Shown in pieces: positions 8,998 through 16,730 of a stretch of 64,000 nucleotides of DNA. A program made the translations under genes and the position numbers. Below the pieces are notes generated by a model, which saw only the letters and a program-made list of their open reading frames with translations, did not search any database and was not told where the DNA came from. The stretch is taken from NCBI GenBank assembly GCA_963748925.1, contig CAVVKG010000006.1, forward strand, positions 1-64,000. The letters are read 5' to 3'. The DNA comes from Cryomorpha sp963748925. GTDB lineage: Bacteria > Bacteroidota > Bacteroidia > Flavobacteriales_D > Cryomorphaceae. Every line of letters begins with the position of its first letter. Position 1 is the first letter of the stretch.

Positions 8998-9417
8998 ATG
9001 AAAGGTACCTTTCACATAGCTTTCGCTACCGCCGATATTGAGAGAGCTAAGCAGTTTTACGGTGATATTTTAGGCTGTAAAGTAGGCAGAGAATCTATTG
9101 CGTGGGCCGATTTTAATTTTTTCGGGCACCAAATGAGTATTCACAAGGTGGCTGAAAAGGTTCGCCGACCCCGAAATTATTACAATCCCAATAGCCATAT
9201 TCCAGCCAATCATTTTGGTATTATTCTTCCGTGGGCCGATTGGCATAAAATGGAAGAAACCCTAAAGGCCGCTAGAATAAATTTTTTAGTTGAACCCTAT
9301 GTTGCGTTTCCAGGGGAGGTTGGGGAGCAGAAAACAATGTTCATTCAAGATCCGGATGGAAATTCAATAGAGTTTAAGACTTTTGAAGATCCTAAAAAAA
9401 TCTTCGCGATAAAATAG
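8998..9417 (+). CDS. VOC (glyoxalase/bleomycin-resistance) family protein
   Basis: 139 residues with the vicinal-oxygen-chelate fold: N-terminal FATADIERAKQFYGDILGC and C-terminal FIQDPDGNSIEFKTF, the usual metal-ligand Glu in the last strand. Such proteins are metal-dependent lyases, dioxygenases or binding proteins; the substrate is not predictable. I take ATG 8998 rather than an in-frame start at 8968 because the earlier one would put the upstream terminator inside the gene. It converges on dnaX with only 6 bp between stops. Confidence 0.8.
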   Translation: MKGTFHIAFATADIERAKQFYGDILGCKVGRESIAWADFNFFGHQMSIHKVAEKVRRPRNYYNPNSHIPANHFGIILPWADWHKMEETLKAARINFLVEPYVAFPGEVGEQKTMFIQDPDGNSIEFKTFEDPKKIFAIK

Positions 9418-9423
9418 AGCTGA

Positions 9424-11442
9424 CTAACTGTCGTAGTCAACCTCCAGGTCAAATAATCGCTTCATCTTAGCCAGGGTTGGGTTTTTCTCAACCATGGCTT
9501 CATATTTCTTTTGTGGCTCGTACAAAGAATCGCCGTCGGTCCCTTCTTCTTCATCAATTACTCCTTCGAGCTGTACTTTCCAGTTATTGAGTTTCTCACG
9601 CAAGAATTCCAGAATTCGGACTTTATCTGCATCCAAATCAGATTTTTGTACGTGATTGTCTACCAATAATTCGATCTGAAATTTATCGCGCATTACCGGC
9701 TTATGTTTGGTAAGGGTTGCGTAATAACTTTGCTTATCTTCTTCTTTTATCTGGGCTGCGTATTCATCCCAGGCCTTCCAGAGCTGTCCTAAATTAAATT
9801 CATTCGCGGGGCGGTTTTCGTGCAGCACTGATGTGCTCTGGGCTATTTCTTCTACCGTTTTTTTTATGCTTTCGCCCTGGTTGGCAGAGCTGTTGCCCAA
9901 AGATTGAAGTGATGGTAGCACTTTCGATTTTGCTTTGCCTAGTCTGCTGCTAAAACCACGTTGTTTTAGTTCTCCTCCAGCAGATGTACCGGGCAATTCT
10001 TCCTTCTTTTGCGGAAGTATCGCATCTTGCTGAGGAGGTTTTTCATTAGGTGCAGGTTCACTTACGTGAGATGCCGGAGTTGAATCAGATTTGTTTTCTT
10101 CTTCTGCGGGTTCCGGCTGATTGTCAACAGGTGATGATTCAGTGGGTGTTGTTTGATCTGTTTGAATAGGTGGCTCTGTTTCTTGCTCTTCAGAACTTTT
10201 TTTGGCCTCATCTGAAGCCCTCATATCTGCCAGAGTAGGAGATGGGGCTGGAGGAGTAGAAGCTTGACTATTCCCGGAAGGGGAAGATTCTACTTGTCCA
10301 TAAGAATCAGAGAAATTTGACTCTAAACCGGAGTCATCGGAAAATACTAAGTCACTTTCAGGCTTTTTTTTTTCCGACAGCTTTGCCGCCAGTGAGCATA
10401 ATTTCAGAAGTGTGAGCTCTACGAGCAACCGTGGATTCTTGCTGCTCTTATAATTTATATCAGCATCACTAAGTGCGCTCAGTGCATTGAGCATAAACCG
10501 CGGATCGCACTTTTTGGATTGATCGATATAACGCTGCTTTACTGTATTGCCTACCTCCATTATTCCCGCAGTACGATCTGATGTGCAAAAAAGTAGGTTT
10601 CGAAAGTGATTGGCCAGGCCATTTAAGAAGTTATGCCCGTCAAATCCATTGTTTAGAATGGTATTGAACGTTAAGAGAACTTCCGATTTTTCATCCTTTA
10701 GAAATGAATCGGTCATGGCAAAATAATAGTCGTAATCAAGGATGTTGAGGTTGGCAATAACATCCTGGTAGGTAACTTTATTTCCCGAAAATCCTACGAC
10801 CTGATCAAAGATTGATAAGGCATCGCGCAATGCGCCGTCAGCTTTTTCGGCGATTATGTGCAAGGCATCGTGTCCGGCCTCTATTCCCTCTTTCTCGGCT
10901 ATTTTGCTGAGGTGATCTACGATATCCGGTATTTGTATCCGGTTAAAATCAAAAACCTGACAACGCGATAAAATGGTAGGGAGTACCTTGTGTTTCTCTG
11001 TAGTAGCCAGAATAAAAATAGCATACGCCGGTGGCTCTTCCAGTGTTTTCAAAAAGGCATTGAATGCATTTGTAGAAAGCATGTGTACCTCATCAATGAT
11101 GTACACTTTGTACTTGCCAATTTGTGGAGGAATCCTTACCTGATCTATAAGGTTTCTAATGTCCTCAACACTATTGTTAGATGCCGCATCGAGCTCAAAA
11201 ATATTGAAGGAGTAATCGGTGTCTATCACATCCGACCCCATACTGTGCGCATTCACGGTACGAGCCAGAATACGTGCACAAGTAGTTTTACCCACTCCGC
11301 GTGGGCCGCAAAACAAGAAGGCCTGCGCCAAATGGTTGTTTTCTATGGCTTTTAAAAGCGTCTGTGTAATGCTCTCCTGACCCACAACGGTATCAAATAC
11401 CTGAGGTCTATATTTTCGTGCGGATACTATAAAATCTTCCAT
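9424..11442 (-). CDS. dnaX: DNA polymerase III subunit gamma/tau
   Basis: 672 residues; clamp-loader ATPase that loads the sliding clamp and, as tau, tethers polymerase cores. Walker A GPRGVGKT (46-53), DEVH Walker B (117-120), sensor ATTEK and the SRC arginine-finger motif (159-161) are present. Domains I-III run to about residue 355, followed by a long Pro/Ser/Gln/Glu-rich linker (about 365-520) and a C-terminal tau-specific region. The zinc-module cysteines found between Walker A and the ELDAASNN motif in many bacteria are absent. Codons 357-360 contain an A10 run at the domain III/linker junction, where gamma is made in other species (see findings). Confidence 0.97.
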   Translation of the reverse strand: MEDFIVSARKYRPQVFDTVVGQESITQTLLKAIENNHLAQAFLFCGPRGVGKTTCARILARTVNAHSMGSDVIDTDYSFNIFELDAASNNSVEDIRNLIDQVRIPPQIGKYKVYIIDEVHMLSTNAFNAFLKTLEEPPAYAIFILATTEKHKVLPTILSRCQVFDFNRIQIPDIVDHLSKIAEKEGIEAGHDALHIIAEKADGALRDALSIFDQVVGFSGNKVTYQDVIANLNILDYDYYFAMTDSFLKDEKSEVLLTFNTILNNGFDGHNFLNGLANHFRNLLFCTSDRTAGIMEVGNTVKQRYIDQSKKCDPRFMLNALSALSDADINYKSSKNPRLLVELTLLKLCSLAAKLSEKKKPESDLVFSDDSGLESNFSDSYGQVESSPSGNSQASTPPAPSPTLADMRASDEAKKSSEEQETEPPIQTDQTTPTESSPVDNQPEPAEEENKSDSTPASHVSEPAPNEKPPQQDAILPQKKEELPGTSAGGELKQRGFSSRLGKAKSKVLPSLQSLGNSSANQGESIKKTVEEIAQSTSVLHENRPANEFNLGQLWKAWDEYAAQIKEEDKQSYYATLTKHKPVMRDKFQIELLVDNHVQKSDLDADKVRILEFLREKLNNWKVQLEGVIDEEEGTDGDSLYEPQKKYEAMVEKNPTLAKMKRLFDLEVDYDS
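10364..10373 (-). promoter_or_regulatory. A10 slippage site in dnaX (putative gamma/tau switch)
   Basis: On the coding strand ten consecutive A bases span codons Glu357-Lys360. In the -1 frame a TGA follows two codons after the run; in the +1 frame a TAG follows within about five codons. Slippage by RNA polymerase or ribosome would therefore yield an about 361-365-residue gamma-like product. Confidence 0.65.
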
Positions 11443-11580
11443 GGTAGTTATAAGGGGTAAAGATAAATATTATTCCAATCTTTGATGGGTTGAAACCTCA
11501 AGAAGAGTCTCCAATCGGTGTTAAGTTTTCAACGACTTTTGGTACCCGTTTGCAATCTGTCACAAAAAGGTATTTCCTTA

Positions 11581-11610
11581 TTGTACAAGAATGATTTTTT
11601 GCTACCTTTG
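11581..11610 (+). promoter_or_regulatory. Promoter of rpsF-rpsR-rplI
   Basis: A textbook Bacteroidota promoter: TTG (11581-11583), 19-bp spacer, TAccTTTG (11603-11610). The start point would be about 11616, giving a leader of roughly 37 nt before rpsF. Confidence 0.85.
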
Positions 11611-11652
11611 CACTCCATTTTTAAAAATTATTAATCAACAACAAAAGCAGTT

Positions 11653-12000
11653 ATGACGAATCGTTATGAAACCGTTTTCATTCTGACTCCCGTTTTGTCT
11701 GATGACCAGGCAAAGGAAGCGGTTGCGAAGTTCAAGGCTCTTCTGAAAGATGGTGATGCAAAAATTCACCACGAAGAAGATTGGGGTTTGCGAAAGCTAG
11801 CCTATCCTATCCAGAAAAAATCTACTGGATTTTACCATTTGATCGAGTTTGAAAGCGAAGGCTCTCTTATTAATGATCTGGAATTACTTTTCCGTCGCGA
11901 TGAGCGCGTATTGAGGTTTCTTACCATTAAAATGGAGAAACACGCCGTGATTTACGCCGAGAAAAAAAGAAGTAATAAAAAACAGGAAGCAACAGCCTAA
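11653..12000 (+). CDS. rpsF: 30S ribosomal protein S6
   Basis: 115 residues, typical S6: N-terminal RYETVFILTPVL, central GLRKLAYPIQKKSTGFYHLIEFES and LRFLTIKME, with a basic/polar tail. It binds S18 and the central domain of 16S rRNA in the 30S platform. First gene of the rpsF-rpsR-rplI operon, with a strong promoter upstream; no ssb or priB gene lies between rpsF and rpsR, unlike in many Proteobacteria and Firmicutes. Confidence 0.98.
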   Translation: MTNRYETVFILTPVLSDDQAKEAVAKFKALLKDGDAKIHHEEDWGLRKLAYPIQKKSTGFYHLIEFESEGSLINDLELLFRRDERVLRFLTIKMEKHAVIYAEKKRSNKKQEATA

Positions 12001-12012
12001 AAAAGGACTATT

Positions 12013-12279
12013 ATGGCAGACAACAGCGAAATCAGATATTTGACGCCTATCAGCATTGATACGCAGAAAACAAAATATTGCCGATTCAAAAAGAATCGTA
12101 TTAAGTACATCGATTATAAAGATCCTAACTTTCTTTTGAAATTGGTGAATGAACAAGGAAAGATTATGCCTCGTCGTGTTACAGGTACTTCTATGAAGTA
12201 TCAGCGCAGAGTAGCTCAGGCTATCAAGCGAGCACGCCACCTGGCTTTGCTTCCATATGTTGCGGACCTTTTAAAATAA
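12013..12279 (+). CDS. rpsR: 30S ribosomal protein S18
   Basis: 88 residues with the S18 signature: YIDYKDPNFLLKLVNEQGKIMPRRVTGTS followed in the chain by the basic QRRVAQAIKRARHLALLPY helix. It pairs with S6 on the 30S platform. It starts 12 bp after rpsF and lies 6 bp before rplI, so the three are cotranscribed. The N-terminal cysteine position of zinc-type S18 is reduced to a single Cys (KYCRFKKN), consistent with the non-zinc form. Confidence 0.97.
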   Translation: MADNSEIRYLTPISIDTQKTKYCRFKKNRIKYIDYKDPNFLLKLVNEQGKIMPRRVTGTSMKYQRRVAQAIKRARHLALLPYVADLLK

Positions 12280-12285
12280 GAAGAC

Positions 12286-12732
12286 ATGGAAATTATTCTT
12301 AAAGAAGATATCGAAAAATTGGGTTACAAGGATGATCTTGTAAGCGTTAAGCCCGGATATGCACGTAATTACCTGATCCCGAAAGGAATGGCTATCATAG
12401 CCTCACCTTCTCAGAAAAAGGTACTTTCTGAAAATTTGAAGCAACGAGCCCACAAAGAAGAAAAAGTGAAAGCAGAAGCACAGAAAATTGCTGAAGCTCT
12501 TGCTAAACAAACCATTAAAATTGGAGCTAAAGTTGGTGAAAATGGTAAGATCTTTGGATCTGTGAATACCATTCAACTTGCTGACGCTATTGAAGCTGCC
12601 GGATTTAATGTAGACAGAAAACGCATCACGATTAAAAACGAACCTATCAAACAAGTAGGTACTTATGAAGCGGATGTTGTTTTGCATAAAGAAATAACAC
12701 AAACCATTAACTTTGAGGTTGTTGGTGAGTAA
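12286..12732 (+). CDS. rplI: 50S ribosomal protein L9
   Basis: 148 residues: N-terminal L9 domain (IILKEDIEKLGYKDDLVSVK, then GYARNYLIPKGMA), the connecting helix (about 40-75) and C-terminal domain (GKIFGSVNTIQLADAI). It binds 23S rRNA near the L1 stalk. Last gene of the operon, followed by a strong terminator. Confidence 0.98.
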   Translation: MEIILKEDIEKLGYKDDLVSVKPGYARNYLIPKGMAIIASPSQKKVLSENLKQRAHKEEKVKAEAQKIAEALAKQTIKIGAKVGENGKIFGSVNTIQLADAIEAAGFNVDRKRITIKNEPIKQVGTYEADVVLHKEITQTINFEVVGE

Positions 12733-12753
12733 TGTCTAATTGACTTTATTTGT

Positions 12754-12783
12754 AAAAACCCCGCATTAGCGGGGTTTTTTTTT
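12754..12783 (+). terminator. Rho-independent terminator after rplI
   Basis: Perfect 11-bp stem (12754-12764 with 12769-12779), ATTA loop, followed by an uninterrupted T-run. Ends the S6-S18-L9 operon. Confidence 0.95.
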
Positions 12784-12847
12784 ATTGGTATATTTCGGGC
12801 CTGAACAATCTACTAGTTTTTTATGTTAATTATTAAAAGAGCCTAAT

Positions 12848-13297
12848 ATGAAAAAAACCATACCATATGCACTTTTTACGGGTGCGGCACTAATTGCGTA
12901 CTTTTTAATTATGAAACTATTTGGATTGGAGACGAATTTTTATCTCCGAATCTTCAATTTCGTAATTATGACCGGCGGTATTTATTTTTTATACCGCAAT
13001 ACATTTCATCGAGGTGAAAACGAACACGTTGGATATTTGCAGGGATTGATGTTGGGAGCAAAGCTTACAACGATTGCGGTAGTCCTTTTCATGGTTTTTC
13101 TTGGTATTTATATCAAATTCATTGATCCGGGTTTCATGACCGTTCTCGACGATACCGGAATTTGGTCAGTGGATAATGTTTCACTTACACAAACTATGCT
13201 GGGGATACTTATTGAAGGACTTGCCTCAGGTTATATTATCTCTTTTGTTTTAATGCAATTCTTTAAGTCATCAATTCCAAGTCGCGACTCGGCGTAA
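12848..13297 (+). CDS. DUF4199 family membrane protein
   Basis: 149 residues with four hydrophobic segments (about 5-22, 30-48, 72-92 and 115-140), the arrangement of the DUF4199 family common in Bacteroidota. The HRGENEHVGYLQGLMLG loop between segments 2 and 3 is the family's most conserved part. Inner-membrane protein; function unknown. A -7-like sequence (TATATTTC, 12789-12796) lies about 50 bp upstream. Confidence 0.75.
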   Translation: MKKTIPYALFTGAALIAYFLIMKLFGLETNFYLRIFNFVIMTGGIYFLYRNTFHRGENEHVGYLQGLMLGAKLTTIAVVLFMVFLGIYIKFIDPGFMTVLDDTGIWSVDNVSLTQTMLGILIEGLASGYIISFVLMQFFKSSIPSRDSA

Positions 13298-13346
13298 TGT
13301 CTTTCACGCAGTCTTAAAAATCTAGCCCTCAATAGGCCAATTATCT

Positions 13347-13354
13347 TATATTTG
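13347..13354 (+). promoter_or_regulatory. -7 box with predicted leaderless start
   Basis: TAtaTTTG is followed by exactly four bases and then the ATG at 13359. Since the start point lies about five bases after this box, the transcript would begin at or next to the A of the start codon. No clear -33 TTG is seen. Confidence 0.6.
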
Positions 13355-13358
13355 GTTT

Positions 13359-14264
13359 ATGGTTTGGGCTCTGCGGTTATTGTTTTCCATGCTTATGCTT
13401 ATTTCTGGTCTGATTGTATCGGGTCAGGATGTAATCGTTCGTATTACAGGAGATTCTCTGCATGTTAAAGTTCAGTCAAGCAACGAGTCATTTGTTTATT
13501 ACCAATCTGCTCAGTCGAATCGAGGAGAAGTAGAAGTAATATCGAGAAAAGAGATAGCAGAAATTCTTTATAATTTTGAAGATCCCAGTAGCAAATTATT
13601 AAAAATCGCCAAGAGGGAAAAGCGTGATTACGAGCTCATTGAACTCTGGTTTGCTTATGGCGTTATCTTTATGCCAAATTCTGATATTCCTACCGATGAT
13701 TTTGAAGAATATTACTCGAAATTGCAATGGGGCGAAGGTTTTAGTCTCGGTGGAAATTACTTTTTTAATCAGAAAATTGGTGTTAATGCTATTTTCAGCA
13801 CGTCAAATTTTGAGAATTCAATAGGGGTCTCACTTTCTACTGCCGGTTTAGGAGCTACCACGGTAGCTTACGGTAGTTTGTCTGATGATATCAATTTAAA
13901 GTATGTTGGTGGAGGTCTTACTCTGCGCTATGAATTAGTAAAAGACGTATCCCATTTTGAGCTTCAAGTAGGCGCGGGTGTAAACTATTATACTAACCAG
14001 GCCGAATTAGTCTATGGATTCGACTTGAATGCAAAAGGCGTCGGTTTCCACGTAAAAACAATGGGTAATCTAAGTATAGGTGGCGGTCTGTATGTTCTCC
14101 TATGTCTATCCTATCAGGGTGGCTACGTAGACAATATATCTTTTAAACCAAACACCGGTATGCCACAGGAGTTAAGTAGAGAGCTGGATGGATTCTACAG
14201 CAATGCAGAAAATTTTACTATAAATCGGTTTTCTCTTCGAGGAGGTCTTTTATTCGCTTTCTGA
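13359..14264 (+). CDS. Predicted outer-membrane beta-barrel protein
   Basis: 301 residues: signal peptide (about 1-22, ending LIVSGQ), a short N-terminal domain (about 23-85) that resembles a periplasmic beta-rich segment (VIVRITGDSLHVKV), then alternating amphipathic strands typical of small barrels (about 100-301), closing with a C-terminal aromatic (GGLLFAF). I do not recognise a named family. Its last 15 bp overlap the convergent antiporter gene. It probably has a leaderless transcript (see the promoter entry). Confidence 0.7.
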   Translation: MVWALRLLFSMLMLISGLIVSGQDVIVRITGDSLHVKVQSSNESFVYYQSAQSNRGEVEVISRKEIAEILYNFEDPSSKLLKIAKREKRDYELIELWFAYGVIFMPNSDIPTDDFEEYYSKLQWGEGFSLGGNYFFNQKIGVNAIFSTSNFENSIGVSLSTAGLGATTVAYGSLSDDINLKYVGGGLTLRYELVKDVSHFELQVGAGVNYYTNQAELVYGFDLNAKGVGFHVKTMGNLSIGGGLYVLLCLSYQGGYVDNISFKPNTGMPQELSRELDGFYSNAENFTINRFSLRGGLLFAF

Positions 14265-15485
14265 TGCTTCCACAATAGAAGGAGAAGAAACCGATTTAGC
14301 ATCGCTTTGCTGGTCCTTTTGTTTTTTTCTGCTCACCAATCCGTACGTCATAATAACACTGGTTGCTAAAATCACGAACAGTAGTAAACCATCTGCCGAG
14401 TCATTGAGTTTCATTGAGTCGGGAATGGAAAAGAACAATAGAATACTTATCAAACCCCGGGGAGCGATAAAGAGCTCAGGAACAATATCGGTGCGGGCAA
14501 CATATTTGAGGTAAAGCCCTCGTATTAGATAAATTACAATTACCGCAATCAATCCATTCATTAAAACACCAAGATTCAACAGGGAGTTAATATTCATGGT
14601 GTAACCAAACATGAGGAAGAAAAATGTTCTAATGATAAATGCAGATTCAGCGGTTAAGAGTAGAAACTGATTCAGATCATTCTTTAGCTTCTCGTAGAGA
14701 AAAAGCTGCTTAAATTTTGAAATCGGGATGATCTCAGCGTTATTTAGAAAGAGTCCCAAAAATAGAACAACTATTAATGCAGAAAGATGGTAGAACTTTC
14801 CGATGGAGTATACGAGGATAAGTAGTGCCAGGATAAGGAAGAACTTGATGTGGTGTGTAATTCGCTTCATCAAGAATAAAAATACGACCGAAATTACTAC
14901 GGCAATAATAAGTGTGATGAGCGTATCTTTTCCGAGGTTAGCATACGCCTGTAGGCCATACGTTTCGTTTTGAATAGCAAAATTAAAGAACATTATTCCC
15001 AGTATGTCCGAAAAGGATGAGTCGTAAATAACAAACTCTCTTTTTTCCTTTCCTAGATCGGCAGCCGAAGGAATAGCAATTGCAGAACTAATTATTCCAA
15101 GTGGAATAGCATTTACCAAACACATTTGAAACGGCAAATGGGTAATGTATCTGAATAAAAACGTTATAAGAAGGGATGTAATAATGAGAATGAAAAAAGC
15201 AGATCCCAGGGTTTGTTTTATGAGCTTAAGTTTATCTTTTTCAAAACGCAATTCAAGCGCTCCTTCCAGTACGATGAGAATTAAACCAACAGTACCTACA
15301 ACAGGAAGTATATTTGATAAATTAAACGGTTCTACTCCCAGGTATTGCAAGATGAACTGCAAGGCGAGCCCTGTCCCAAATAAAAGGAGTACGGATGGAA
15401 TCTTTGTTTTTTTGGCGATTAAGTCGAAGATGTAGGAAAAAACGACGACCAGGCTGAGAAAAATAAGAATCGAATAAGTATTCAA
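14250..15485 (-). CDS. Cation:proton antiporter (CPA/NhaP-like)
   Basis: 411 residues with about eleven transmembrane segments and a short hydrophilic C-terminal tail (about 385-411). The GIISSAIAIPSAADLG and YDSSFSDILGIMFF segments fit the unwound-helix and acidic ion-binding motifs of sodium/proton exchangers of the monovalent cation:proton antiporter family. Likely role: sodium extrusion and pH control at the inner membrane, in keeping with the sodium-based respiratory chain. The start is TTG at 15485; the only nearby ATG is out of frame. Confidence 0.8.
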   Translation of the reverse strand: MNTYSILIFLSLVVVFSYIFDLIAKKTKIPSVLLLFGTGLALQFILQYLGVEPFNLSNILPVVGTVGLILIVLEGALELRFEKDKLKLIKQTLGSAFFILIITSLLITFLFRYITHLPFQMCLVNAIPLGIISSAIAIPSAADLGKEKREFVIYDSSFSDILGIMFFNFAIQNETYGLQAYANLGKDTLITLIIAVVISVVFLFLMKRITHHIKFFLILALLILVYSIGKFYHLSALIVVLFLGLFLNNAEIIPISKFKQLFLYEKLKNDLNQFLLLTAESAFIIRTFFFLMFGYTMNINSLLNLGVLMNGLIAVIVIYLIRGLYLKYVARTDIVPELFIAPRGLISILLFFSIPDSMKLNDSADGLLLFVILATSVIMTYGLVSRKKQKDQQSDAKSVSSPSIVEASESE

Positions 15486-15947
15486 TTGGCATCTGTTGTT
15501 AGTCTACGAATGTAATATATTGTTATGAAATAATGGAATTGAAAAGATCAAGAATTCATTTCCTACTATTTAATTGTAGTAAACCAAGGTTAAAATGGCG
15601 ATAGCCGCCAAGATTCCCATGAGTGTAACAATTAAAAGTTTGTACTTGAACGTTGCACGAAGCTCGGGGAGAGTGTCGTGAAAAAAAGCGGCAAAAATAT
15701 GATTTACAACCTTCCTGATTAAAATAGCCATAAGGGAAGCCTAATTGGTTAATATGATTGGTGGAATTTTTAATAAAAATCCAGATCAAAGCTAGTAATA
15801 TTTCGATTAACTTACCTATTTGAACGATAATATTTTTTTTCTCGAAATGTGATAGGCCAAAAATATATTTCGAAAAAAGAGTCTGTTTCGAACCAAAAGA
15901 TGTCAAAGTTCAGAATAATCGCTACACTACTTTCAAAATTTTAGGAA
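15486..15947. other. 462-bp region with one possible small gene
   Basis: Mostly AT-rich sequence without strong coding signal. It contains the 53-codon minus-strand frame described separately at 15570-15731. A longer minus-strand frame here (15556-15906) has a composition unlike protein and overlaps the small one in another phase. Confidence 0.5.
15570..15731 (-). CDS. Possible small single-pass membrane protein (53 aa)
   Basis: ATG at 15731 to TAA at 15570. The N-terminal part is amphipathic (VVNHIFAAFFHDTLPELRAT), followed by a basic patch (FKYK) and one strong hydrophobic helix (LLIVTLMGILAAIAILTLV), ending YYN. The layout is that of genuine small bacterial membrane proteins, but no family is recognised and there is no clear ribosome-binding site. 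Confidence 0.4.
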   Translation of the reverse strand: MAILIRKVVNHIFAAFFHDTLPELRATFKYKLLIVTLMGILAAIAILTLVYYN

Positions 15948-16680
15948 TCAATTAAATGTTTTTGAATTCCATGAATGATTGCTGAATTGTTGATTTAAGG
16001 TGAACCATAAAAAAGAAATTGAAGCTCCCAGAGTCAATACAACCCATAAAAAGAAAAAGAATCGTCCGGCACTCAGAAAATTCGTGGAAGGAGATAGAAT
16101 TTCTGTTGGTGCCAGGGATGAGATAAATAGGGCAAAAGCCACAAGGGTGATGCACTAGCCGCGATAAAGATTTAAAAGGCCAGGCCCTTAGTTTGCGATG
16201 CCAGGCCATATCATTGCCCCACTTGTGTATTAAATAATAGCGATTGTTCGAAAGCGGCACGAAAAGCAGCGGATCCTTATTGGCATCTTCAAGTTTAAAA
16301 AGGCCCGAAGGTGCGATAATCATGAAATTCTTAATTTCAATATCAGCAATTTTTTCTGTCTCCTTTATAGCCCTCATTGCCTCAGGTGGAAATGAGCTTT
16401 TAAAATATTTGGTAGGTAAAAATCGCAAACGGTAATTTGTGCAAAGCGACTTTATATCACTCTCACTATAGATTCTGTCAGAAGGTAAATCTTCAGAATG
16501 GGTTATGAAAAAATCTTTTGACCCATTATCGAGCGTTCGAGTTAACCTGTTCTCCGCTTCCCATTCTGCTCTAAACATATTTTTAAATGCTTCAAGGGTA
16601 GCATCCAATTCATGATTCGTCTTATTCTCTCTAATTTTATAGAGTTCGGTTTCCAGATTTATATTCTCAAACATGGCCAT
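15948..16680 (-). pseudogene. Conserved hypothetical membrane protein, frameshifted
   Basis: The first about 175 residues (from ATG 16680) form an ordered domain, with the RLRFLPTKYF and LSNNRYYLIHKWGND motifs seen in Bacteroidota proteins of unknown function. After LRAWPFKSL the frame becomes unlike protein. In the next frame, a clean membrane segment (TLVAFALFISSLAP), a loop and a second one (FFFFLWVVLTLGASISFLWF) run to the stop at 15948. The second frame is closed by a TAG at 16155-16157. Removing one base of CCC (minus strand, 16145-16147) restores a single 243-residue protein. One-base insertion or sequence error. Confidence 0.7.
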
Positions 16681-16730
16681 TTCTGTTTAGGTCAATAATA
16701 AATGTAAGGAATTAACCAATTAAGTGCGTA

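Noticed and set aside
15556..15906. 116-codon minus-strand frame in the gap left of the LON gene
   Set aside because: Protein composition is poor (rich in Asn, Phe, Cys without pattern), and a better small membrane frame occupies the same place in another phase.
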